Below are positions 12,424 to 20,493 of a DNA stretch of 64,000 bases, piece after piece. Within the stretch, counting starts at the first letter, position 1; each line of letters begins with the position of its first letter. The stretch covers positions 1,302,001 to 1,366,000 of the forward strand of contig NZ_JBDZDQ010000001.1 of the NCBI RefSeq assembly GCF_040049295.1, written 5' to 3'. Under the pieces are notes generated by a model. That model did not search any database and was not told the DNA's origin. It saw only the letters and a list, made by a program, of their open reading frames with translations. The position numbers were made by a program, and so were the translations under genes. Source of the DNA: Sphingomonas sp. KR3-1. Its GTDB lineage: Bacteria; Pseudomonadota; Alphaproteobacteria; Sphingomonadales; Sphingomonadaceae.

Positions 12424-12537
12424 ATGTTCTCGCTTATCTCGCTCTTCCTCGCCGCGCGCCGCCCGGTGACCCTGCCGGCCATTGCCGAGGTCGCCGCCCC
12501 GGCAGACGCGCCGATCGAGCTGCGCCTCGCCGCCTGA
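12424..12537 (+). CDS. Putative 37-aa peptide
   Basis: The frame from ATG 12424 to TGA 12537 encodes a short peptide beginning MFSLISLFLAARRPV and rich in Ala and Pro, with an N-terminal hydrophobic stretch and two Arg. Small hydrophobic ORFs of this style recur in sphingomonads, but there is no recognised family. Upstream TAAGGG is a weak ribosome site. Three TTGC...GCAA dyads precede it (12320-12334, 12351-12371, 12394-12407), which could be operators. The stop falls in the first copy of a 26-bp tandem repeat, and a strong terminator follows. The presence of a regulatory-looking upstream region and a terminator is the main argument that this is a gene. Confidence 0.4.
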   Translation: MFSLISLFLAARRPVTLPAIAEVAAPADAPIELRLAA

Positions 12538-12592
12538 ACGGCGACAGCGCAGACGCCGCCTGAACGGCGACAGCGCAGACGCCGCCTGAGCC
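12532..12592. repeat. 26-bp tandem repeat
   Basis: Two exact copies of a 26-bp unit starting GCCTGAACGGCGACAGCGCA (12532-12557 and 12558-12583) are followed by the first bases of a third (GCCTGAGCC). Each copy repeats the stop codon context of the small peptide gene. Probably a slippage duplication. Confidence 0.85.
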
Positions 12593-12608
12593 GACGACGG
12601 CGGACGCA

Positions 12609-12640
12609 AAAAGGGGGAGCGGCGACGCTCCCCCTTTTCG
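12609..12640. terminator. Bidirectional Rho-independent terminator
   Basis: AAAAGGGGGAGC / GCTCCCCCTTTT forms a perfect 12-bp stem around a GGCGAC loop. A-tract and T-tract flank it on both sides, so it can end transcripts from the small peptide gene (plus) and from the POT transporter (minus, which ends at 12662). Confidence 0.88.
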
Positions 12641-12661
12641 TTTGCGCGCAGGGCGCGGCGC

Positions 12662-14458
12662 TTACTTCACACCGTGCATCCAGTGCTTGAGCGGCCAGCT
12701 GAGCAGGAGCAGCAGCACGCCGAGGCCGATCGCCGCGATCGAGATGGTGGTGAACACCCCGACATAGGTATCGAGGCTGACCTTGAGGTTGGTCACCTGG
12801 CCGCCGACCGTATCGACGCTGGCGAACTGCGCGACCACGCCGGCGACATATTGCGCCACCGAGATCGACAGGAACCACACGCCCATCATCAGCCCGACGA
12901 TGCGCGCGATCGACAGCTTGGTGATCATCGACAGGCCCACCGGCGAGATGCACAGCTCGGCGAACGAGTGGACGAAATAGAGGCCGGCCAGCCACCAGAT
13001 GCCGACCTGGAAGTTGCCATCGGCGAACTGCGCGCCCCAGACGAGCAGCAGGAAGCCCGCCGCCACGCCGATCAGCGCGATGCCGAACTTGACCGGGATC
13101 GACGGCTCGAGCCCGCGCTTGGCGAGCGCGGTCCACATCAGCGACATCAGCGGCGCGAGCAGCACGATGAAGGCGGCGTTGAAGAACTGGGTCTGACCCG
13201 CGGTGATGCTGAAGCCGTTCCAGATCGTCAGGTTGGTGTTGCGATCGGCGAACAGGGTGAGCGACGAGCCCGCCTGCTCGAACAGCGTCCAGAACACGAC
13301 GTTGAAGACGATGAGCACCATCGCGGCGAGCATCATCTGGAACTCGGTGCGGCTGCCCGCGACGAACGACCAGATCAGGATCACCGGCACGCCGATCAGG
13401 AACGAGCCGAACAGCAGCTTGCCCATCAGCGGCAGCGAGGCGACATAGCCGATGAAACCGGAGCCCGCGGCCGGGGCGGTGGCATGCATCAGGTTGACGT
13501 AGAGCAGGTAGAAGAGCGGCACGACGCAGAGCGCGGCGACATAGATGATCCACTGCTGCGCATTGACGTTCGGCTTGGCCGGCGGCTCGCCATAGCCATC
13601 GAGCTTGCCGCCGTTGAACTGGATCAGCGCCCAGGAGATCAGCATGCCGATCGCGGCGAGCGCGAAGCCCCAGCTCCAGCCATAGGCAACCGCCAGCCAG
13701 GGGCAGAGGATCTGCGAGAAGAGCGAGCCGAGGTTGATGCCCATGTAGAAGATGGTGAAGCCGGTGTCGCGGCGTCGGTCGCCCACTTCGTAGAGCTCGC
13801 CGACCATCGTCGAGATATTGGGCTTGAAGAAGCCGTTGCCGACCGAGACCATCGACAGCGCCGCGAGCAGCACCATCACATAGAAGGGGCTGCGATCCGC
13901 GCCGGATTCGAAGCTGCCCTTGGCGACGTGGCGCTCGGGCGCGCCGGCATTTAGCAGGTCGACGCTGCCGTCGTCATTGCCCTTGATCTCGAGCTTCTTC
14001 GCGCCGTCGACGACGTAGCGGACTTCCTTGCCCTCGGCGTTCTTCTCGATCGAGACTTCGTAGCGCTGGCCGTCGATCGTCGCATGCGGCGTCGCGGTGG
14101 GGCCGCCGAAGCAGAGGATGGCATAGCCGAGCGACATGATGATCGCGCCGAACTTCACCGCACGCTTCGAGCCGAGATACTGGTCGGCCAGATAGCCGCC
14201 GACCAGCGGGGTGAGGTACACCAGCGCGGTGAACCCGCCATAGATGCCCGTGGCCTCGCGGTCGCCGAACATGAAATGCTGCGTAAGATAGAGCGTCAGC
14301 AGCGCCCGCATGCCGTAATAGCCGAAGCGCTCCCACATCTCGGTGGTGAACAGCCGCGCCAGCTGGCGGGGATGCCCGAACCACGTCGCCTGGCCGGCGG
14401 GGTTGATATGGGTGATGTCGGGTTCTGCCGGACTATCGGCGGTTGGTGTGTCGACCAT
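12662..14458 (-). CDS. POT/PTR family proton-coupled oligopeptide transporter
   Basis: 598 aa, a many-helix inner-membrane protein. The family signatures are readable: MWERFGYYGMRALLTLYL (about residues 40-57, the ExxER-like first helix), GGYLADQYLGSKRAVKFG (about 88-105) and FTIFYMGINLGSLFSQ (about 237-252, matching the PTR2 signature). It imports di- and tripeptides with protons. An unusual soluble insert at about residues 120-185, between helices, is hydrophilic and Lys/Glu-rich (SIEKNAEGKEVRYVVDG). It makes this protein about 100 aa longer than E. coli DtpA. Such inserts are known in the Sphingomonas/Xanthomonas-type POTs. It is monocistronic and shares the terminator at 12609-12640. Confidence 0.92.
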   Translation of the reverse strand: MVDTPTADSPAEPDITHINPAGQATWFGHPRQLARLFTTEMWERFGYYGMRALLTLYLTQHFMFGDREATGIYGGFTALVYLTPLVGGYLADQYLGSKRAVKFGAIIMSLGYAILCFGGPTATPHATIDGQRYEVSIEKNAEGKEVRYVVDGAKKLEIKGNDDGSVDLLNAGAPERHVAKGSFESGADRSPFYVMVLLAALSMVSVGNGFFKPNISTMVGELYEVGDRRRDTGFTIFYMGINLGSLFSQILCPWLAVAYGWSWGFALAAIGMLISWALIQFNGGKLDGYGEPPAKPNVNAQQWIIYVAALCVVPLFYLLYVNLMHATAPAAGSGFIGYVASLPLMGKLLFGSFLIGVPVILIWSFVAGSRTEFQMMLAAMVLIVFNVVFWTLFEQAGSSLTLFADRNTNLTIWNGFSITAGQTQFFNAAFIVLLAPLMSLMWTALAKRGLEPSIPVKFGIALIGVAAGFLLLVWGAQFADGNFQVGIWWLAGLYFVHSFAELCISPVGLSMITKLSIARIVGLMMGVWFLSISVAQYVAGVVAQFASVDTVGGQVTNLKVSLDTYVGVFTTISIAAIGLGVLLLLLSWPLKHWMHGVK

Positions 14459-14578
14459 GCGGTTGTTGCCCTTTGATATCGGTATCCGGGCTCATGGGCC
14501 CGGCGCATGGGCGGCCAAACTAGAGGGAATGAAGCGCCTGTAAAGCATGCGTGATTTCGGGAAGTGACGTCCCTCTGT

Positions 14579-14660
14579 CGTCATCCCCGCGAAGGCGGGG
14601 ATCCAGCGTCGCAAAGCGAAGCGCGAAGTAACCCTGCATCCCCGCCTTCGCGGGGATGCC
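14579..14660. repeat. Inverted pair of CCCCGCGAAGGCGGGG palindromes
   Basis: The copy at 14579-14607 begins CGTCATCCCCGCGAAGGCGG and continues into GATCCAGC. The copy at about 14634-14660 is in the opposite orientation (CTGCATCCCCGCCTTCGCGG). It is the same family as the repeats at 19143, 19481 and 21932. It lies between the divergent POT transporter and nitroreductase genes. Confidence 0.75.
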
Positions 14661-14739
14661 GGAAGAAGGGCGCAATCCGATCAGGCTGGAGGCGGTTTCG
14701 ATCAGCTCCGAGGTTGGCGAGCAGATGCATGCACCCTAG

Positions 14740-15345
14740 ATGCCCATCATGCTCAACGACACTTCCAGCCTGCTCGCCCATCTCCAGACCCGCCGCTCGG
14801 GCAAGCCGCGCGACATGGTCGCGCCGGGGCCCAGCCCCGAGCAGATCGAGGCGATGCTCGCGATCGCGGCGCGCACGCCCGATCATGGCAAGCTCTTCCC
14901 CTGGCGCTTCGTGACGATTCCCGACGAAGCGCGCCCGGCGCTTGCGCTCAAGCTCGCAGAGATATTGCGCAGCGAGAAAGCCGATTGCACGCCGCGCGAC
15001 GAGGAAGCCGCGGCGCAGTTCGCCACCCAGGCACCCGCCCTGGTGGTGGTGCTTTCCGCGCCCGTGGTGCCGCACAAGATCCCGGTCTGGGAGCAGGAGC
15101 TCTCCGCCGGCGCGGTCTGCATGAACCTGCTCCACGCCGCGCATGCGATGGGCTTCGCCGGCGCATGGATCACCGGCTGGGCCGCCTATTCGGATGCGGT
15201 GCGCGACCTGTTCGGCGATGCGAGCCAGAAGATCGCCGGCTTCGTCTTTATCGGTACCCCGGCCAGCCCGCTGGAGGAGCGCCCGCGGCCGGCACTGTCC
15301 GAAATCGCACAGCAGTGGAATCCAGGGTATGGACCCCAAGGCTGA
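14740..15345 (+). CDS. Nitroreductase family protein (YdjA-like)
   Basis: About 198-201 aa. LLAHLQTRRSGKPRDMVAPG and AIAARTPDHGKLFPWRFV (about residues 12-57) are the FMN-phosphate-binding and early helix motifs of the small YdjA-type nitroreductases, and GAWITGWAAYSD (about 142-153) is the second FMN-contact region. These are dimeric FMN enzymes that reduce nitro compounds or quinones with NAD(P)H. Their physiological substrate is usually unknown. Two in-frame ATGs (14740 and 14749) are possible, and neither has a good ribosome site. A GntR-type regulator follows 18 bp downstream. Confidence 0.85.
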   Translation: MPIMLNDTSSLLAHLQTRRSGKPRDMVAPGPSPEQIEAMLAIAARTPDHGKLFPWRFVTIPDEARPALALKLAEILRSEKADCTPRDEEAAAQFATQAPALVVVLSAPVVPHKIPVWEQELSAGAVCMNLLHAAHAMGFAGAWITGWAAYSDAVRDLFGDASQKIAGFVFIGTPASPLEERPRPALSEIAQQWNPGYGPQG

Positions 15346-15363
15346 TTGGTGTATTATAGCAGC

Positions 15364-15720
15364 ATGACAGCGCTTGAGCACGAGGACAGCCCGGTCTACC
15401 TCAAGCTGCGCGCCAGCATCGCTGCGGCGATCCTGCGCGGGCAATACCGGGCAGGGGATCAGCTTCCGTCGGTGCGAGCGCTCGCCGCCGAGCATGGCGC
15501 CAACCCGCTGACGGTCGCCAAGGCCTATCAGAGCTTCCAGGACGACGGCTATGTCGAGGTCCGCCGCGGCGTCGGCATGTTCGTGCTGCCCGGCGCGGTC
15601 GAGAAGCTGCGCGTCGCCGAGCGCGATCGCTTTCTCAAGGGCTATTGGCCGCGCGTGAAGGAGCATATCGCGCTGCTCGGCCTCGACGTGCACGAACTGC
15701 TCGATCGCGAGACGGCCTGA
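15364..15720 (+). CDS. YtrA-subfamily GntR transcriptional regulator
   Basis: 118 aa from the ATG at 15364; a TTG 18 bp upstream is less likely. The winged helix-turn-helix spans about residues 8-75, with QLPSVRALAAEHGANPLTVA as the recognition region and the wing in YVEVRRGVGMFV. The short C-terminus (about 40 aa, helical) is what defines the YtrA subfamily, which normally represses its own operon containing ABC-transporter genes. Here the neighbour is signal peptidase I, 4 bp downstream. AT-rich GTGTATTATAG immediately upstream (15350-15359) may combine its promoter and operator, since YtrA sites often contain GT-N-TA-rich half-sites. Confidence 0.85.
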   Translation: MTALEHEDSPVYLKLRASIAAAILRGQYRAGDQLPSVRALAAEHGANPLTVAKAYQSFQDDGYVEVRRGVGMFVLPGAVEKLRVAERDRFLKGYWPRVKEHIALLGLDVHELLDRETA

Positions 15721-15724
15721 GCCG

Positions 15725-16588
15725 ATGACGATGGGCGACGAAGCGACCGTCGTGCCGGAAAAGCCCAGCTGGCTGCGTTCGCTGCTCGGCTGGGGCCTGC
15801 TCTTCGGCGGCGTCTTCGCCTTCCAGAGCGTGGCGGCCAAGCCCTTCTACATCCCGTCCAGCTCAATGATGCCCGCGCTGCTCAAGGGCGACCGGCTGAT
15901 CGTCTCCAAATATCCCTATGGCTGGTCCTATGCCTCGCTCTCCATCCACGGCAGCGACGTCGTTCCCGGCCGGCTCTTCGGCAAACTGCCCGAGCGCGGC
16001 GACATCGTCACCGTGGCGCGGCGCGAGGATGGCTCGGACCTGATCAAGCGGGTGATCGGCCTGCCCGGCGACACGGTGGCGGTGAGCCACGGCGTGGTGA
16101 TCCTCAACGGCAAGCCGGTGCCGCGCGTGGCCGATGGCACCGCGGACATCCCGGTCGATGCGAACGTGCCGTGCGACGAGGGCATGCTGCAGCCGTTCCG
16201 CAAGACACGGGCCGACGGCACGCTGGTCTGCGCGCTGCCGCTGTTCCGCGAGACGCTGCCGAACGGCGCCAGCTATGACGTGATCGACCTGGGCGATACC
16301 TATCTGCCCGGCGGCTATCTGAGCCCGCGCGACGACTATGCGCCGGTGAAGGTGCCCGCCGGCCATGTCTTCCTGATGGGCGACAATCGCGACCAGTCGG
16401 CCGACAGCCGCTTCACGCTGGCCGAGGGCGGACTGGGCGGGCCGGTGCCGGTCGAGAGCCTGGGCGGACGCGCCGAGTTCATCACACACAGCTATACCGG
16501 CCAGGGCTCGTGGCTGAACCCGCTGGCCTATCTGACCGCGCTGCGCGGCCACCGCGCCGGCACGTCGCTGCGCCCCGACCACCGCTGA
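15725..16588 (+). CDS. lepB: Signal peptidase I
   Basis: 287 aa. One membrane helix (about residues 18-38) is followed by IPSSSMMPALLKGD with catalytic Ser47 and DLIKRVIGLPGD with the general-base Lys108. The C-terminal box E motif GDNRDQSADSR (about 219-229) is intact. It removes signal peptides from exported proteins on the periplasmic face of the inner membrane. This copy sits with a YtrA-type regulator and a small monooxygenase-like gene, away from the usual lepA/rnc neighbourhood, so it may be a second, regulated signal peptidase. It overlaps the next gene by 1 bp (TGATG). Confidence 0.93.
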   Translation: MTMGDEATVVPEKPSWLRSLLGWGLLFGGVFAFQSVAAKPFYIPSSSMMPALLKGDRLIVSKYPYGWSYASLSIHGSDVVPGRLFGKLPERGDIVTVARREDGSDLIKRVIGLPGDTVAVSHGVVILNGKPVPRVADGTADIPVDANVPCDEGMLQPFRKTRADGTLVCALPLFRETLPNGASYDVIDLGDTYLPGGYLSPRDDYAPVKVPAGHVFLMGDNRDQSADSRFTLAEGGLGGPVPVESLGGRAEFITHSYTGQGSWLNPLAYLTALRGHRAGTSLRPDHR

Positions 16589-16887
16589 TGCTGGTCATCA
16601 CCGGCACCTTCCGCCTCGCGGCGACGGCGCTCGATGCTGCGCGGCCGGCGATGGCCGCAATGGTCCAGGCGAGCCGCATGGAAGCGGGCTGCCTCCACTA
16701 CAGCTATGGCGCGGACGTGCTCGATCCCGGGCTGATCCACGTCACCGAGCATTGGGCCGACCGGGCGAGCCTTGAGGCGCATTGGGCGGCCGCGCACATC
16801 AAGGCGTGGCGCGGCGCCTGGGCCGAGCTCGACATCGGCGAGCGCGACCTGACCCTGTTCGACACCGACGCGGGAACGCCCTGCTAG
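16588..16887 (+). CDS. Antibiotic biosynthesis monooxygenase (ABM) domain protein
   Basis: 99 aa, a single ferredoxin-like ABM domain. MLVITGTFRLA opens the first strand, MVQASRMEAGCLHYSYG holds the helix-strand with the conserved Glu-x-Gly-Cys region, and HVTEHWADRASLEAHW is the typical EHW..xAxLxxHw motif (about residues 51-66). These small dimers act as cofactor-free quinol or haem oxygenases; the reaction here is unknown. Start overlaps the lepB stop. Its own stop shares the tetranucleotide CTAG with the convergent hydrolase. Confidence 0.82.
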   Translation: MLVITGTFRLAATALDAARPAMAAMVQASRMEAGCLHYSYGADVLDPGLIHVTEHWADRASLEAHWAAAHIKAWRGAWAELDIGERDLTLFDTDAGTPC

Positions 16888-17594
16888 ACCCAGCCGCCGA
16901 GGATCTCCGCCACGGCGCGGAGCACCTGCGGCTTCATCTGCACGAACAAGTGGCCGCTGCGTATCTCGACGGCGCGGCATGCGGCGCCCTCCCCCTCGCG
17001 GCAGATCAGCCCGTTGACGAAGCCGTCGCTGCGGCTCCAGATCGCCGCGGACGGCATCGGCAGCGGCTGCACCGCTTCGGCGAGCCGGCCTGCGACGACC
17101 GGATCGTCGATCCTCTCGCCGGTGAGCAGCTGGAACGGGCGCCAGACATTGGTGGCGCTGGGCGGCCCGGCAAAGGGCGAGCTGATCGTGATCACGCCGC
17201 GGACCAGATCGGGCCGGCGATGCGCGATGATGCGGCTCATCACCCCGCCGAGCGAGATGCCGACCAGCGTGACCGGTGCGCCGGCCTCGGCGCGGATCGC
17301 CTCGACGCGCGCGATCAGCCGCTCGCATTCGGGACCGACGGTGCGCACGCCGAGGTTGCGGCCGAGCAGCCAGGGATAGGGCCGGTAGCCGAGCCGGCGC
17401 AGCATGGTGCGCAGCACGAAGTTCGAGCGATCGGTGTTGCCCAGCCCCGGCGAGACCAGCACCGGGCGGCCATCGCCCCGGGGCAGGCCGGCCAGGCGGA
17501 AGCGCGTGAGCTCGGCCAAAGTGAGCGCCGCACGCGCAGGCTCGAGCGCGAAGGCGATCCGCGGCGGCGGCTCGGCGGCGGTCTTCGGGATCAT
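16884..17594 (-). CDS. Alpha/beta hydrolase (esterase/lipase-like)
   Basis: 236 aa from the ATG at 17594. VLVSPGLGNTDRSNFVLRTM (about 45-64) is the oxyanion strand-turn, GISLGGVMSRIIA (about 110-122) is the nucleophile elbow with Ser in GxSxGG, and SGHLFVQM near the C-terminus supplies the His. This resembles triacylglycerol-lipase/PGAP1-like hydrolases. There is no signal peptide, so it is cytoplasmic or acts with the upstream membrane protein. Its start overlaps the stop of the DUF2459 gene by 4 bp, indicating one transcript and coupled translation. Confidence 0.8.
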   Translation of the reverse strand: MIPKTAAEPPPRIAFALEPARAALTLAELTRFRLAGLPRGDGRPVLVSPGLGNTDRSNFVLRTMLRRLGYRPYPWLLGRNLGVRTVGPECERLIARVEAIRAEAGAPVTLVGISLGGVMSRIIAHRRPDLVRGVITISSPFAGPPSATNVWRPFQLLTGERIDDPVVAGRLAEAVQPLPMPSAAIWSRSDGFVNGLICREGEGAACRAVEIRSGHLFVQMKPQVLRAVAEILGGWV

Positions 17595-18232
17595 AGCCAC
17601 AGCATCACGCCCCAGGGCAGCGGCGTCCATATCCCCATCGGCACGCCCGCCTTGCGCAGGCCCCGGCCCGTCCATTCGTTGCAGGTGTTGATCGCGCTGT
17701 AGCCGCCCTTGGCCGAATAGAAGGCATCGCGCGGGCCATAGCCGCGCACTACCGGCCCGGCGGCGAGGGTATCGCGGACATAAGCGACGAGCCGGCGATA
17801 TTCCTCGGGCCGCAGCAGCAGCGCGTGCACCGTGCCGCCGGCGCGCGGCTCGGGCACATGGGCGATGTGCAGCACGGTCGATCCCGCTCCGACCAGCGCC
17901 TTCGCCGTGCGCCACGGATTGATGTCGCTCCACTGCGCGGTGTGCAGGTAGAAGTCGCGGTCGCCCCAGCCAAAGGCGAGATAGGGTTCGGCGGCCGTGC
18001 GCGGATCGCGCAGATGCTCCGGCCGGGCAACATCGCGAAAGGCGCCGGCCGGCAGGATCAGGTCGGTATGCACGCCATTGTCGGCCACATAGATCCGCAC
18101 GCCCCGCGCTGGCGGTTCGCGCCCGTTGTTGGTGGCGAGCCCCGCCCCCAGCGCCGCGGCGGCGAGGTACAGCACCACCACCAGCACCAGTCCTCGGAGC
18201 ACCCGTTTGATCAACCGCAAACCCGCCCCCAT
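17591..18232 (-). CDS. DUF2459 (TIGR02117) membrane-anchored protein
   Basis: About 213 aa from the ATG at 18232; an alternative ATG is at 18253. A single N-terminal helix (VLRGLVLVVVLYLAAAALG) is followed by a domain with IYVADNGVHTDLILPA, FGWGDRDFYLHT, RPEEYRRLVAYV and YSAINTCNEWTG. These match the DUF2459 family as remembered: a conserved His and Asp near the start and a late Asn-Thr-Cys-Asn-x-Trp motif resembling an NlpC/P60-like or papain-like cysteine centre. No function has been established. It forms an operon with the hydrolase and is divergent from phhA with a 35-bp gap. Confidence 0.78.
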   Translation of the reverse strand: MGAGLRLIKRVLRGLVLVVVLYLAAAALGAGLATNNGREPPARGVRIYVADNGVHTDLILPAGAFRDVARPEHLRDPRTAAEPYLAFGWGDRDFYLHTAQWSDINPWRTAKALVGAGSTVLHIAHVPEPRAGGTVHALLLRPEEYRRLVAYVRDTLAAGPVVRGYGPRDAFYSAKGGYSAINTCNEWTGRGLRKAGVPMGIWTPLPWGVMLWL

Positions 18233-18267
18233 TTCGCACCCGCACCATCGCATGCTATGCCACAGAT

Positions 18268-19134
18268 ATGGCTCAAGATACGCATGTGCTCGATCGCCCG
18301 CCGGAGGGCGCGTCGGCCGACTGGACGATACCGCAGAACTGGCAGGCCTATACGCCCGAGGAACATGGCGTATGGGACAAGCTCTATGCCCGCCAGGCGA
18401 AGCTGCTGCCCGGCCGCGCGAGCAAGGCCTATCTCAGGGGCCTCGATGCCCTGCGCCTCTCCGACTCGGGAATTCCGAACTTCGAGGAGCTGTCCGAGCG
18501 GCTGATGAAGCTCACCGGCTGGCAGGTGGTCGCGGTGCCGGGGCTGGTGCCCGACGACGTGTTCTTCGATCACATGGCCAATCGCCGCTTCGTCGCGGGC
18601 AATTTCATCCGCCGGCCCGACCAGCTCGACTATATCCAGGAGCCCGACGTCTTCCACGACGTGTTCGGCCATGTGCCGATGCTCGCCGATCCGGTGTTCG
18701 CCGACTATCTCGCCGCCTATGGCCGCGGCGGCAACCGCGCGCTCGAGCTGGGCGCGCTGAAGCAGCTCGGCCGGCTCTACTGGTACACGGTCGAGTTCGG
18801 GCTGGTCCGCGAGGACGGCGACCTGCGCATCTATGGCGCGGGTATCGTCTCGTCCTCGGCCGAAAGCCATTTCGCGCTCGAGAGCCCCAGCCCCAACCGC
18901 ATCGGCTTCGACATGAAGCGCGTGATGCAGACCGACTACCGGATCGACGATTTCCAGCAGAATTATTTCGTCATCCCCAGCTTCGATGAGCTGCTGCGCC
19001 AGACGGTCGAAACCGACTTCGCGCCGCTCTATGACGAGATCGTCGGCAAGCCGGACATCCCGATCGCGGAGATCCTGCCGGGGGATGACGTGGTGACGCG
19101 CGGCACCCAGGAATATGCGGCGTCCAAAGCATAG
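18268..19134 (+). CDS. phhA: Phenylalanine-4-hydroxylase
   Basis: 288 aa, the normal bacterial length. The iron-binding facial triad is His130 and His135 (in HDVFGH) plus Glu176 (YWYTVEF). EPDVFHDVFGHVP and YGAGIVSSSAESHFAL are typical of the aromatic amino acid hydroxylase fold. It converts phenylalanine to tyrosine with tetrahydropterin and oxygen in the cytoplasm. No pterin recycling gene (phhB) or tyrosine degradation gene is adjacent. The 3' side abuts the GIY-YIG/inverted repeat unit beginning 9 bp after the stop. Confidence 0.96.
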   Translation: MAQDTHVLDRPPEGASADWTIPQNWQAYTPEEHGVWDKLYARQAKLLPGRASKAYLRGLDALRLSDSGIPNFEELSERLMKLTGWQVVAVPGLVPDDVFFDHMANRRFVAGNFIRRPDQLDYIQEPDVFHDVFGHVPMLADPVFADYLAAYGRGGNRALELGALKQLGRLYWYTVEFGLVREDGDLRIYGAGIVSSSAESHFALESPSPNRIGFDMKRVMQTDYRIDDFQQNYFVIPSFDELLRQTVETDFAPLYDEIVGKPDIPIAEILPGDDVVTRGTQEYAASKA

Positions 19135-19142
19135 CCTTCTTA

Positions 19143-19511
19143 CCGTCATCCCCGCGAAAGCGGGGACCCAGCTGCCTTGAGCCGAGGCGGCTATCTCTAC
19201 ATCTTGGCGAACCGCTATCGCGGGACGCTGTACACCGGCGTGACCGCCGATATCGCCGCGCGGATGATGCAGCATCGCGGCGGCACCGGTTCGCGCTTCG
19301 CCGCGAAATATGGCGTGTCACGCCTTGTCCATGTCGAATATTTCGAGCGGATCGAGGACGCGATTGCCCGCGAAAAGGCGATCAAGAAGTGGCGGCGCGA
19401 TTGGAAGATCGAACTGATCGAGCGCGGCAATCCGGATTGGGCCGATCTGTTCGATACGCTCAATTGCTGACGGCAGAAGAAGCTGGGTCCCCGCTTTCGC
19501 GGGGATGACGG
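19143..19511. mobile_element. 369-bp unit: GIY-YIG gene between perfect 31-bp inverted repeats
   Basis: The left arm 19143-19173 starts CCGTCATCCCCGCGAAAGCG and ends GGGACCCAGCT. The right arm 19481-19511 is its exact reverse complement over all 31 bp. The nuclease gene begins 3 bp after the left arm and ends 10 bp before the right arm, so it fills about 96% of the interior. Each arm is itself a palindrome (CCCCGC-GAAA-GCGGGG). The unit sits exactly between the ends of phhA and prmA. No target duplication is visible. Calling it mobile is an inference; it could also be a nuclease gene between two chance REP copies. Confidence 0.45.
19177..19470 (+). CDS. GIY-YIG domain endonuclease, inverted-repeat associated
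   Basis: 97 aa starting at TTG 19177. The fold signature is compact: YLYILANRYRGTLYTGVT (GIY equivalent YLY at residues 6-8, YIG equivalent YTG at 19-21), then the Arg in AARMMQHR (Arg29) and the acidic REKAIKKWRR (Glu66, probable metal ligand). This is the stand-alone YhbQ/UPF0213-like class. It has no additional DNA-binding domain, so target choice would come from the catalytic domain or a partner. No Shine-Dalgarno is evident, because the bases before the start are the end of the inverted repeat. It may be expressed by read-through from phhA. Confidence 0.85.
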   Translation: MSRGGYLYILANRYRGTLYTGVTADIAARMMQHRGGTGSRFAAKYGVSRLVHVEYFERIEDAIAREKAIKKWRRDWKIELIERGNPDWADLFDTLNC

Positions 19512-19518
19512 TGTTGGC

Positions 19519-20493
19519 CTACCAGCTCCCGAACCCCGGCGCTTCGCCCTTGCCGCGGCTGAGGCGAGTCACGCGTTCAGTGCCGTAGCGCACGCGCTTG
19601 GCGAGCGTCAGCGTCGGCCAGTGGCCGCGGTCGGTGCGATCGACCAGGCGGAGGCCCTGGCGGCGATAGGCCTGCGCCACCGGCTCGGCTTGGCTTTCGA
19701 GCAGCCCGGCGAGGATCAGCGTGCCGCCCTCGGCCAGCACCACGCCGATGCTCGGCGCCAGCTCGATCAGCGGCCCCGCCAGGATATTGGCGATGACGAG
19801 ATCATAGGGCGCTCTGCCGATCAGCAGCGGATGCTCGAGCCCGGCCGCGGCGGCCAGCGCCAGCTCGCCCTGCCGGCCGCCGAGCGGGATGCCGTTCAGT
19901 TCGGCATTGTCGCCGGTCACGTCGACCGCGCGCGCATCGACGTCCGACGCGGTGGCATAGGCGCGCGGCCACAGGTGCAGCGCGGCGAAGGCGAGCAGCC
20001 CGGTGCCGGTGCCGATATCGACGACATTCTCGAAGCGCTTGCCCTCGCGCTTCAGCCGATCGAGCGCGAGCAGGCAGCCCGCGGTGGTCTCGTGCGTGCC
20101 GGTGCCGAAGGCGAGGCCGGCATCGATGCGGAAGGCCTTGGCGCCCGGGGGCACCCTGCCCTTGTTGGTATCGGTATGGACATAGAAGCGGCCGGCATGG
20201 ACCGGCTCGATCCCGGCCTGGCTGAGCGTCACCCAATCGGCGTCGCGGATCTTCTCGGCGACGGGCTTCACCGCCGCCGAACTCGGCGCCAGCGCCTGCA
20301 CCCGGGCGAGCGCCGCGCTGTTGGGCTTCGACTCGAAATAGGCCTCGAGCTGCCAGCTCAGCGGGTCGTCCTCGACGCGCTCGCTCGTGAGCAGCACGGG
20401 CATCGGATCCATGCCGAACAGCGTCTCGTCATCGGCATCGATCGCCTCCGCTTCGGCGCGGGTGCACGGCAAGGTGAGCTTCCAGCTCGACAT
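19519..20493 (-). CDS. prmA: Ribosomal protein L11 methyltransferase
   Basis: 324 aa from ATG 20493. GLAFGTGTHETT precedes the SAM-binding motif VVDIGTGTGLLAFAALHLW (about 172-190), and VIANILAGPL (about 238-247) is the catalytic NxxxxP/L motif of PrmA. It trimethylates the alpha-amino group and lysines of ribosomal protein L11. The N-terminal substrate-recognition domain (about 1-95) is present, as in E. coli PrmA (293 aa); the extra length is a basic C-terminal tail. The start overlaps the stop of the upstream membrane protein (TGATG). Confidence 0.93.
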   Translation of the reverse strand: MSSWKLTLPCTRAEAEAIDADDETLFGMDPMPVLLTSERVEDDPLSWQLEAYFESKPNSAALARVQALAPSSAAVKPVAEKIRDADWVTLSQAGIEPVHAGRFYVHTDTNKGRVPPGAKAFRIDAGLAFGTGTHETTAGCLLALDRLKREGKRFENVVDIGTGTGLLAFAALHLWPRAYATASDVDARAVDVTGDNAELNGIPLGGRQGELALAAAAGLEHPLLIGRAPYDLVIANILAGPLIELAPSIGVVLAEGGTLILAGLLESQAEPVAQAYRRQGLRLVDRTDRGHWPTLTLAKRVRYGTERVTRLSRGKGEAPGFGSW

